NCBI GenBank assembly: GCA_013423325.1
Contig: BLJB01000370.1
Location: 1-54,959, forward strand
Origin: Usnea hakonensis
Taxonomy: Eukaryota; Ascomycota; Lecanoromycetes; Lecanorales; Parmeliaceae
Direction: 5' to 3'
Length of the DNA: 54,959 nucleotides
A program made the position numbers and the translations under genes. Below, in pieces: positions 33,656 through 43,052 of this stretch (within the stretch, counting starts at the first letter, position 1; each line of letters opens with the position of its first letter). The notes under the pieces are model-generated. The model searched no databases and was not told the DNA's origin. It worked only from the letters and a program-made list of their open reading frames with translations.

Positions 33656-34897
33656 TTTCGATTGTTATCTCGAAAAGCAGGCAGAATTATGAGCAAATGT
33701 ATTGGGGTTTGGGATAACAGTGTATGAGGTCCTAGGCAGGGCTTCCAGCGCCGATAACAGTTTACGGCCTCAAAGGTCCAAGTAGCCGCAGACTGGACTC
33801 CGTTGTTTGTAAGTACACCGACAAGATTTAAAAGCAGACTTCCTGTGATACGGATTATGCATCAACTGAAGGCAATGGAGCTCAACGCCTGGGTCGGCTT
33901 CGCTCTTGCTATCTCTGAGTCTCTGATGTTGGACTGCAGCAAGAAGGAGATTTGAAGCATTCGGTGTTTCTCGAGCCTTGGCATGGGTTATGTGACTCAC
34001 TGAGGCGGATGCGCGAATTTGAGGCGCCACATAAGTGAGAAACCTTCTTGAGCCCATATGAGCTATTATGAGGGCCCAAGAATATTCCGCACTGGATGGT
34101 CGTACATCTTCGAGGGCAATTCGACTGTTTGGGTGCAAATGTGCTCTTAAGAATCATACTTTATAGGTTCAGTCACAAGGAACGCTGATAAAGACGCTAA
34201 GCTGCCACGCCACCAGAAATATCCCTCGGCATTCGCACGGCCATCTTCGACTACAGCATATGGATTCAGCATTAAATGCTGAGAATGAAATAGATCAGCG
34301 GCGTAACATCATCCACCCATTTCTTACATTTCTTACCTGTGAAACACCACCTTCGTTCACCCAACGCCCATCATTTCCGGTTATAGCGGATCACCTCAGA
34401 GTGGGTCATAAGAGAGTCAAGCTTGGACTTGCCATGTACATTCTGGTGCACATTCCAGCGCCTACGTGAAATTGTATATAGTCATTGTGCTAGGGAAAGG
34501 GCCTCGCTGGTAGCTGCGAAGATCTAAATCATGATAAATAGCTTTGGCCCATGACAATGTCGTTTCATGAGCTATTATGGTCGAATGCCTTTTAAAAATC
34601 AAAGGTGAGGACACCGTTATCCTAGATTGAGATCTGGAGATTCTCGAAGGCCAAGACCTGGTAAAACTTCGTCTTAACCGTGCCCTCGCTTCACTTTAAA
34701 GGGATGAGGTAATGTAGCGTGTCCCGAGCTGCGGCCCGAGCCCAAACACCTTATCTTAGGTGCTTAGCACGCTTGGGTTGATCGACCGGCAGCTAAGGTA
34801 CCTTATCCAGCCTTATGAGAGAAGTACGCCATAGCTTTGTGGGGAATCAGGGTAAACAAACATTTCGAATGGCCAACATATTCAACATTCAGCCATC
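33656..34897. other. Gene-free spacer and GH20 promoter
   Basis: About 1.2 kb without a supported gene. A perfect AAGGTACCTT palindrome near 34,795-34,804 and CCTTATCTTAGGTG near 34,750 resemble the palindromic motifs in the CYP505/MFS promoter. Small frames at 33,770-34,157 look random. Confidence 0.5.
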
Positions 34898-36718
34898 ATG
34901 AATTCCTTGCTGTGGTATTTTTGCCTCGTCACATCTGCATTCGCTTTGTGGCCTCAACCCAAGCAATTCGAGCACGGCTCGTCCACCCTATGGTTCTCCC
35001 ACAATGTTCAGCTCGTGCACACATATCGCATGGCCTCGTCTCAGCCTCTCGAGTGGCTCTGGAGTACCTTGCAGCGAACTGTCTTGTGATAGCCCTCCCA
35101 GTACTCCATTCTCTAGCCTTCGAACTAACGCAAATCACTCAGTATTCCTCACAACGAACCTTCGGCAACCAAGGGCCAGGACTCATCGAAAGACATGCTC
35201 CAGTCGGCGTTTGAGCGCATGAAAATCAACGTCCTGCATCAAAGCTTCGTGCCATCGAAATTCTATCCGAGAGACGTCCATTTCGAGCCGGCCTTGCATC
35301 TTCCAAAGCGGTATATTGAGCAAATAGTCATTGAAGAAGATCCGCGCAATGTTATGGGGAATACCGAGCACTTCGACAAGTCCGAGGCATATACGATTGA
35401 GATCTCCGAGGATGGCAGGGCAGTCATCAAGATCGCTTCGTTAGCTGGTGGGCTACACGCACTCGAGACATTTACTCAACTGTTCTTCGCCCATTCCGCT
35501 CCCGACTCTGGCTCCTACACGCCTTACGCTCCTCTCTCAATCAAGGACAGACCAAAATTCGGCCACCGGGGCCTGAACTTGGACATTTCCCGGAATTGGA
35601 TACCGCCTTCAGATGTAATGCGTACGATTGAAGCCATGGCCTCCAATAAACTCAATCGACTTCACCTGCACGCAAGCGATGCCCAGTCGTGGCCTCTCGA
35701 GATCCCAAGCCTCCCGGATCTGGCGATGAAAGGTGCGTACAGCCCATCGCAGATCTGGCGGGCACAAGATTTGGAGGCCGTCCAGCGCCATGGTGCGAAT
35801 TATGGGGTGCAAGTCTTTGTCGAAATCGATCTTCCCGGGCACACTACCTCAATTGGTAGTGCTTACCCACACCTCGTGACCGCCAAAGATGTGACATGGT
35901 CCGAGTACGCTTTAGAACCTCCCTCTGGTCAACTACGGCTCAATTCCTCCGAAGTCCCGCCTTTCATCGAGACCCTACTGACCGATCTACTTGCTCGTAC
36001 ATCCCAACACAGTTCCCTATTCCATCTTGGTGGTGACGAACTAAATCTAAACGCCTACAAGATAGATCCAACGGTCAGATCTGCCTCTCACAAAGTTCTC
36101 CAACCGCTCGTCCAAGCCTTCATCGGCCACGTCATCTCCCTCGCAACCTCCCACTCCCTAACAGTGATCCTGTGGGAGGAAATGGTACTGGACTGGAACC
36201 TCACCCTCCCTCAAAACGTCATCATCCAAACCTGGCGCGGCGGCGACTCCAACGCCCTCGCCTCCATCCTCAACAAAGGCTACAAAACCCTCTTCGGCTC
36301 AAACGCCCACTGGTACCTCGACTGCGGCCACGGCTCCTTCGTAGACCCAAATCTCGCCAACCCAGACAGCCCCATCAAACCACCCTACCTCGACTACTGC
36401 ACCCCTTTCAAGAACTGGCGCCACATGTACGCGTACGATCCGTTAGCAGGTATCCCCGACAGCCAACGCCACTTGATCGTGGGCGGGGAAGTCCATTTGT
36501 GGGGCGAACTGACGGATAGTGTCAATCTCGACGGCATGTTGTGGCCCAGGGTGGCGGCGGCGGCGGAGGTGATGTGGAGTGCATCGGGGAAGAAACCGGA
36601 TGAGAGCACGACGAGGCGGTTGGCGGATATGAGGGAGAGGCTGGTGGCGAGAGGGGTGGGCGCTGGGGTGGTGCAGATGGAGTGGTGTTTGAGGCACGAG
36701 GGGGGCTGTAGGCTGTGA
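34898..36718 (+). CDS. Secreted beta-N-acetylhexosaminidase, glycoside hydrolase family 20
   Basis: Exon 1 starts at ATG 34,898 and encodes a signal peptide (MNSLLWYFCLVTSAFA) followed by L-W-P-Q-P-K, the usual start of fungal GH20 enzymes. The second exon is open to the stop at 36,718 and includes the non-catalytic N-terminal domain and the catalytic barrel. Visible there are G-L-N-L-D-I-S-R, the catalytic Asp-Glu pair in HLGGDELN, and a C-terminal M-E-W-C-L-R segment. The family removes terminal N-acetylglucosamine from chitin fragments outside the cell. The join is unresolved: exon 1 runs into a stop after about 35,085, and exon 2 is open in frame only after a TAA near 35,127. The best acceptor is the CAG at about 35,177-35,179 (phase 0); no matching strong donor in phase is present (candidates GTGCAC near 35,012, GTCTTG near 35,080). 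Confidence 0.85.
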
Positions 36719-36792
36719 TTGGGATGATAGACACCCTGACGCTTTTACGATCATGATTAATGGACATGGCCCGTCATGCCCGAATGTACCTA

Positions 36793-36848
36793 CCCCCCCC
36801 CCCCCCCCCCCCCCCCCCCNNCAAAACCCCCCCCCCCCCCCCCCCCCC
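36793..36848. other. Poly-C tract with two undetermined bases
   Basis: A run of C at 36,793-36,819, then N at 36,820-36,821, then CAAAA and a second C run to 36,848. This looks like a gap-filled or unsequenceable homopolymer join rather than natural sequence. The two flanks may not be truly adjacent. Confidence 0.85.
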
Positions 36849-37136
36849 GAAGTAAACGTCCTCGAAGAACAGAATTATCACAGAAGACCAAAAGCAGGCA
36901 GCAGAGAACCCCGAAGAAGCCAACCAGCCAGCCAACAAGCCGTTGCCCAAACGTCTCAGAACCATCCATTGCAGGGTCTTTATTAGCATCTATGTCGACG
37001 TTGTAATTCAAAAACTCCCTCACAAACAATTCCCCTCTCCCTCTCCCTCTCCCCAAACCATCTCTCCCCCCCCCACCCCCAGCTCCCACCTCCCCCTCAA
37101 CTCTCTCAACCCATCTCCAAACCCCCCTAAAAAAAG

Positions 37137-37320
37137 GTAATCTTAGGGCCAAGCCACCTTAGGCGTAAGTACTATAAGCGGGAGATGATCTCGTGGGTAG
37201 ACTCCTTCAAGGGCAGATAATCTCAGGGAAAGGCTCCCTCAAGGGGAGTTAATTTTAGGTAGGTAACGATAATCTCAGAGGTGAATAACCCTAGGAGAAC
37301 GCGATCTCAGGAATATACAT
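37137..37320. repeat. Degenerate short tandem repeats (GATAATCTCAGG type)
   Basis: Blocks resembling GATAATCTCAGGG followed by ~20 nt ending CCTCAAGGG recur at about 37,139, 37,187, 37,216, 37,250, 37,270 and 37,303. Spacing is irregular (roughly 30 nt). No coding potential; origin unknown. Confidence 0.5.
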
Positions 37321-38045
37321 CTCGCCCCATGCGCCCTCTGAATCCCTTCCCACATCTCATAAATCCTTCAAGTTCTCTCCATGCCTGCCCATCTGCTCCA
37401 CCACCATCCCCCCCTTACCCCACTCCCACTCCCACTCCCACTCCCACCCCTCCCCCGCTGTTCCCCAACCCCCCATTGCCTCTCCATCATCGCGAACCTT
37501 CTCCCCGAGAACGGCGTACTAGCAGCATAGAAACTGCGCCTGCGAGCCCACACGACGTGATACGGTGCGCCAAGGGCGTGGGGGGACCGATTCAATTGGA
37601 AGGCTGAGGGGACTCGTTAAAGGAAATCGAGTGTCCTACAAGCCAAGAACGGTTACCTCAACACTGAATGCATATGTCGTTTAGTGCATGATTTCTGTGG
37701 GGATCATCGGAAAGCTTCCAGACAAGGATGGTAAGCACCTTTTAGTTGCAGTTGTTGGCGGGATACGAACCGGGAGACGGAGAAAGGCATTCCGAACTTG
37801 GCTTGATGGGTTTCTTTTACCTGTATATTGAGATCCCCGGCGCCAACACTGCGAGAAAGGTATCTCAGCAATATCAATAACATCCGTCTTCAAGAGAAAA
37901 TTTTTCAGTTGACGCGTTCCTTCTAATCTACACAAATTGGCAATTGCTATGTATACGCAATTCGCCTATTTACCCCGGTATTGTCAGCAGAGCCCCAGTT
38001 TCCTGGACAGTGGAGAGGTTTTGACTGAAAAAGGCGCACCTTGCC

Positions 38046-38877
38046 TCATCTACCTTTCCTTACCCATCCCTCCACCGCCTCCCTGCTGTCTCCCACCCTC
38101 TCATCAAACCATCTCTTGGTTGCTTCTTCTCTAATCTTCGCTTGCCTCCAACCCTCTTCCACCGCTCCCCTAATCCTCATGTGATTTATAGAAACCACTG
38201 GAACCTTCTCTTCATACGTCCAGACCAGATCCCCGATGTTCCGCGTCGTAACCGGCAACACCACCCACGCAGCTCCCAAGCCCACAGCGAACGGCACCGT
38301 CGCCCGCAGCAGTATGTTCCGGTTCCGAGAGATTATTGATCCTGTCATTGCTGCCACGAGGACATAGAGCGCGCCTGGCATGACGCGTTCGTGTGTTTCG
38401 GGAGGAGGAGCCAGGGAAGCAATCGTCTGGGTGAAAGAGCGTTCTTGGTGGAGGACGGCGGACATGAAAGCGTTGAGACGGTCTTCCGCTGCGACCGAAT
38501 GGGCGTGTATGAAGAGGCGAACATGTCTTATCTGGCCTGCTAGGCGTTCTGTAGGCGTAGGGGATGATGGGAGGGAGTCTTGCCTGGGTGTGGGGGACGA
38601 TTTGGGAGGGTCAAGTAGAGCGAGATGGTCGTAGATAGGTTTCCGGGGAAGCTAAGCAATATCATGAGTGGCATGAACGACCAACAGAGCTCAATGGGTT
38701 ACAATTTCTTGAGGAGGAGCCTCGGCATGAAGGGTAGAATACGGATAGAACAGTAGGCTGGCGGTAAGAGTACCGATGGTCAAGGGCGAAATAGGACGCT
38801 AGACGAGTCAAATCTTGTCAACGGATACCAATTGATCTCCAAGAGCTTACCTGTCGTAGCAGAGGTCTGAATGCCAT
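38046..38877 (-). CDS. MICOS complex subunit, Mic26/Mic27 (apolipoprotein O-like)
   Basis: Three exons on minus, 38877-38851 (MAFRPLLRQ), 38798-38703 and 38651-38046, join in frame to 242 aa. The introns are about 50 nt and GT-AG. The short basic first exon and the hydrophobic stretch of exon 2 look like a mitochondrial targeting and membrane segment. Exon 3 holds the family core: M-P-G-A-L-Y-V-L-V-A-A-M-T-G-S-I, then R-N-R-N-I-L-L-R and a second hydrophobic helix before W-V-V-L-P-V-T. The protein ends with E-E-G-W-R-Q-A. MICOS shapes cristae junctions in the inner mitochondrial membrane, and Mic26/27 bind cardiolipin and stabilise Mic10 oligomers. I cannot tell Mic26 from Mic27. Confidence 0.88.
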
Positions 38878-39442
38878 ATTGTTGATTTGGGAGAAAACCA
38901 GATGAAACTTGCGAAAGAAGTTCTAGCCGGCTCACAGCTCAAATGCTGCCAAGCCACTAGTCTCATCTGGGTTCTGGGATGTTCAGATTTCATGCACTAC
39001 AACAGCAACAGCAACAATTGACCCTTTGCCAGCAGTGATGACGTGAGCCGACCAACGAGATCCTGGTTCAGTTGAGCTATTGTTCCCTGCAGAGGGAGGT
39101 CTAATGTCAAGATTGCTAGCATGTGGACAAGCTCGTTTCACAGATTTGCATGGAAATAAGAAATTTGATGATAGTATTGTGTCAACCAACGGATCAGCTA
39201 AAAGGATATTTCCCAGCCTCTGTCGCTAGAAAAGCAAATGCTGTAAATGTACACGCTCGTCAATATCGTTTTTCGTAAAGCCTTCCTCCGTGCGGCGACT
39301 TCCAGGTCGCCGCAAAACCCTTCGCTGATGTGTTATAAAAGGCTCTCGTTGCATGCCCTGCCGACTCAATCCTACCGTGCGCCAGGATAAAGGAACCATC
39401 CAAGGTTCACACCGTAGGCACCCAAAAACGCAGCAATAGTCA
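38878..39442. other. Gene-free spacer
   Basis: Lies between two minus-strand genes and contains the MICOS gene promoter. Nothing recognisable beyond a short ACAACAGCAACAGCAACAA run at about 38,998-39,016. Confidence 0.5.
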
Positions 39443-40651
39443 TCACGCCTTCAGTACCATCTCTGCCCCAGGCCCCAAGTTTGCAACATTGACGTTGCTT
39501 CCAAGTTCCTGCCTTAGCATCGCCCGGACCTCTTCCGTCTTGTATTTCCTTGTCTTGACTGAAATCACAGAAAGTCCCGTGTTGTCCTTATCTTCATCAT
39601 GTGCGCTGATCCAGCATCTGGCCATCAGATTCTGCGCTATCTCGATTCCTCCCGGTGAGCCTGCTGCGACATTGCCGCCCATATACCACGGATTCTCGAC
39701 GCGGTCGAAAGAGTGCAAGAGAAGTGTCAGAGGAAGAGCAGCAACTGAAACCAGATGCGTAGAGGCGTAGGCACGAATGAGGGAGTAATTGACGCCATGC
39801 GGAGAGTAGATGAAAGATAAGGCTTTCTCGGAATGGATTCGGGAGGTGGATGTTACGGAGCTCTTTGATGATATAGAAAGGTTGTGTTTGGAGTTGCTTT
39901 GGTAAGATGATGGAGTGGAGGCGGTAGAAACTGTATTGCTGTCCACGCGCAAAGTGCTACTCTGCCACGTTGGTGACTCGGGAGGGGTCATTGGTTGGTT
40001 CTGCGGCGCTGTAGGATATTGGGAGTGGGTAAGCGGCGGCTGGGATTGGTGTGAGATTGGAGAAAATGGACGCAGGGGTACGTAAGCGGATGATGGTGGT
40101 CTGTAGGTGACTCCGATGGCGTTATGCACTTTGGCCACATCCATCTTGGCCGGCATGAAGGAAATGGTCGCTTCGCCTGGTGTTCCGCCAGGAACAATTG
40201 GTGGGATGAAGAACCTGATGACTGAATCAGGCTTTCTTTCGGAAAAGGGGCGTAAAGGGTGGATCATGTCAGGGTTGAAGAACTTCATGCCCCGAATCTT
40301 CTTGGCCGCTGATGGCTCGGCTAAGATGGTGGTGATGGGTGAGGTGGGATCTAATTGTCGCAATGTGGCTTCATGACAGTGATCCGGTTTGTCTTGTGAG
40401 ATAAGGACGACATTAGGCTCGGGTATGTGCGAGAGGTGCGGAATGCAAGATGGGGTAGTGTGTTTTGAAAGGAGGAATTTTGGGTGCCACATTGTTGTCG
40501 GACCTGAGAGCCATGGATCGACGAGTATGGAGAAGGTGCCTGGAGGCTGTTGGTATTGAGGTGGCGGAGGTATATGTAGAGAGCTTTCGTTGGGAGAAAA
40601 TGTGAGGAGAAAGGTGGTATCTCCGTTGAGATGTTTGACGGTCAAAGACAT
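39443..40651 (-). CDS. Metallo-beta-lactamase-like (UlaG-type) protein
   Basis: Single-exon minus-strand gene; from ATG 40,651 (MSLTVKHLNGDTTFLL) it encodes 402 aa. The frame is open to an ATG at 40,702, but that leader is not family-like. Seen: the strand L-V-D-P-W-L-S-G-P typical of UlaG-like MBL folds, then L-I-S-Q-D-K-P-D-H where the metal-binding H-x-H-x-D-H would stand, so only the last D-H is kept. A Ser/Thr/Pro-rich insertion (about 190-275) interrupts the fold. The C-terminal half has H-S-F-D-R-V-E-N-P-W-Y-M-G-G-N and C-W-I-S-A-H-D-E-D-K, shared by fungal homologues. The loss of two His suggests it may no longer be a metal hydrolase. Substrate unknown. Confidence 0.75.
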   Translation of the reverse strand: MSLTVKHLNGDTTFLLTFSPNESSLHIPPPPQYQQPPGTFSILVDPWLSGPTTMWHPKFLLSKHTTPSCIPHLSHIPEPNVVLISQDKPDHCHEATLRQLDPTSPITTILAEPSAAKKIRGMKFFNPDMIHPLRPFSERKPDSVIRFFIPPIVPGGTPGEATISFMPAKMDVAKVHNAIGVTYRPPSSAYVPLRPFSPISHQSQPPLTHSQYPTAPQNQPMTPPESPTWQSSTLRVDSNTVSTASTPSSYQSNSKHNLSISSKSSVTSTSRIHSEKALSFIYSPHGVNYSLIRAYASTHLVSVAALPLTLLLHSFDRVENPWYMGGNVAAGSPGGIEIAQNLMARCWISAHDEDKDNTGLSVISVKTRKYKTEEVRAMLRQELGSNVNVANLGPGAEMVLKA

Positions 40652-41165
40652 GATGACGGGTGGTGGATGATTCGAATGCGCTCGAGAGCGATTATTTTGC
40701 AAGCTGTTATCCCATCAGACCATTGAAATGAACATACCGCAGATGCAAATTGGATGGCTTAATCGGCGATGCAAGCCAAATGCGCGATGGAGTCCTAATG
40801 AGGAGAAGGAGAGAGTCTCGAGGAAACAGAGAGAGACGGGAGACAACTCGAAGCGAAGTTCAAGTCGATCCAACGGCACCAATAAGAACAAGCTTCCAAA
40901 TCTTCAGCCAATTAACTTCTGCTTCTAGTCACCAATCACCAATCATCTTTCAGAATTGCCGGCCACGCCAAGACTCATACCGCTAAAGCTTGCCCTGCCA
41001 AGTCTAATGTCAGCATCATCAGGCTATTCCGGCATCTCTCAACCCTGTATCAATCACTTTCATGACAACTCGAGCCGAGCCTTACAGTTACGGTCGACTA
41101 GTCATCTACTCGTATCAAGGTACATTTCCTTCTCCGCACAGCACCTACACACAAAAACACTCACA
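40652..41165. promoter_or_regulatory. Divergent promoter, MBL-like gene and Hep59 gene
   Basis: About 510 nt separate the two divergent starts. No TATA was recognised. The plus-strand frame is open upstream of the Hep59 start to 40,956, but this extension is not family-like. A CACCAATCACCAAT stretch at 40,930-40,943 provides two CCAAT boxes. Confidence 0.45.
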
Positions 41166-42285
41166 ATGCAATCGAACCCACTGAGTGAAGCCGAAAACTC
41201 TTCAGATCTATTCAGACCTTCCAAGCGAAGAAGATTCTATCGCAAGCGCACCGATGCAGAAGATGAAGCCGTGCCCACTGTTTCTTCCCCTCCTCCCCCT
41301 CCAGAGTCCATGACCGTCGACGAACTCATCTCACATCATGGCCACCTCACCGACACCCCAGAACCAAAGACAGAAGACGAGTCTGCCTCCGTCGCAGAAA
41401 TCCTCCGTCTTCGAAAGACCGCTTTGCGCAGAAAAGGCGGCATCGAATTCAACAACAGCCATACATCTACCTCAACCACGCCCCAGACCAGTGATGCTCT
41501 CGAATTGAAAAGGGACGACACGCCAGCAGACATTAAATTAGTCATCGACCGTTTTGCGCCTCAAACAGGCCAAGTCTCAGCAATAACCGACAAGCATATG
41601 TACGCCTTCCCCTAAATAACTTCTTCCTCGATTCATGCTTGATGCGGCGACTAACGTGATAAGGACGGCGTATATAGATTCCGAATTGGCTAAACGTCAA
41701 CGTCAACGTCAGAATGCATCTACATCTACACTATCTCTAAATGAGGACGACGTGTCGCCCAGCGGAGCCTTACTCAATGCAGGTCTAAACCGACAGCCCG
41801 CAGGTCTGGGGAAGCTCCACGAAATCGACCTCGGCCCAGACGCTACACTCCGCAACATCGCCCTCACCGAAGCTGCCAAGCGCAAGCTCCAAGGCATAGA
41901 GCCCGAAATCGACGAATCCACGGGCAAAGTTCGTTTACGAAAAGACGGCAAGCCATGGCGGCCTCGCAAGCGGCGAAACAGTCAAGACATCAAGCGCGAT
42001 AAGCTCGTTGAAGAAGTCATGCGAGAATCTAAGCTGGAAATTTACGACGAGCCGGATGAGGAAGTAAACAACGATGACCAAGCTGCCGATGATCGGATCG
42101 CGGAGCAATTCAGACGGGAATTCATGGACGCCATATCGAATCGCCACCACAGGGCGTCGCAGGCTAAGAAGGCTGCCAAAGGAAAGGAGGCGGACGATCA
42201 ACCCAGAGGACCGAAATTAGGAGGAAGTAGGAGTGCGAGAGCAGCGATGAGGGAGAGGGACGAGGCGGCGAAGAAGAAGAAGTAG
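41166..42285 (+). CDS. Hep59/Tls1 family spliceosome-associated protein (C9orf78 homologue)
   Basis: Two exons, 41166-41599 and 41664-42285, with a 64-nt intron (GTACGC...GATAAG), give 351 aa. The exon join creates K-H-M-T-A-Y-I-D-S-E-L-A-K-R, the hallmark of the Hep59 domain (Pfam family of human C9orf78 and fission yeast Tls1). The N-terminus has a basic K-R-R-R-F-Y-R-K patch, and the rest is charged and low in hydrophobic residues, with a Lys/Glu-rich end. Known: Tls1 binds the helicase Brr2 and affects splicing and telomeric silencing. Nuclear location is expected. Length and context agree with fungal members. Confidence 0.85.
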
Positions 42286-43052
42286 GATCGCGTGTGGGTT
42301 GGGAGGCTGCTAGCTATGTTCTGTTAGATAGGGTCATACAGCATAATATACATATTCAAGGCTCTCAGTGTTACCACTCTTCAGAACCCATTCTATCCGC
42401 CCTTCCCATCCCTTCCCACTCACAAACTCTCCTCCACTAAATACCCTTCCACTCCTCCCCCTCTCCCTCTCACACCTCCTCCCCAACCTTCCCCACCCCC
42501 CCTCTTTCAAGCAAAAATCTCCCAAAGAAGGCATCAACGCAGGAAACCTCACCCATCCATCAAGCCATCCGTCCGTCCCCTTCCCTTCTCTTCCATTTTA
42601 AAGGAAGGCAAGAGAAAATGAAAAACCTCTCTTCGAGAAAGAAACGAAGATATTCTGCATCGCTATAGCTTTTTTGGGAAGGTGGGGGGGGGGTAGGGAT
42701 TCCGATCCTGGACGGCAAAGTTTGGATGTAATGCAATCGGTCAAAAGACGATGGGAGATTATGGTAGGGGAGAGGAAGAGAAGGGGGGTGAAGGGAAGAG
42801 AGGGGGGGGGGGGTTTTGGAGGATTGCCGATTTGCTCACCCGCTCAACCCTTTTGCGGTTGCAAGGGGGCAGGCGGTGCGGACAATGATATGTAAATAGC
42901 ACTAAGCTCTCGGTGTCTTTATGAGGACATATGGAACGCTGTATCTCGAAATCCATTAGTTGCTAGAGACAATTTGGTTGCCAAGATGCTTTCGACTAAT
43001 TCTTCCAGAAAATTGCGGGCCATGACGCCAAAATACCCACGATTTGCATCTC
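42286..43052. other. Convergent 3' region, low complexity
   Basis: Tail-to-tail spacer between Hep59 and HBS1. It has C/T-rich (42,380-42,510) and G-rich (42,680-42,820, including G8-G10 runs) tracts on the same strand, which could form a G-rich structure in one transcript. No gene. Confidence 0.55.

Larger units (their letters stand above)
36719..38045. other. Gene-free, low-complexity region
   Basis: Contains the poly-C tract with Ns, C/T-rich microsatellites (CCCTCT repeats at 37,033-37,053; CTCCCA repeats at 37,420-37,448) and a degenerate repeat family (37,137-37,320). Proline-rich frames here come from simple sequence. No supported gene. Confidence 0.6.

Noticed and set aside
36753..37152. 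Proline- and glycine-rich frames around the poly-C tract
   Set aside because: Products of the homopolymer and undetermined bases.
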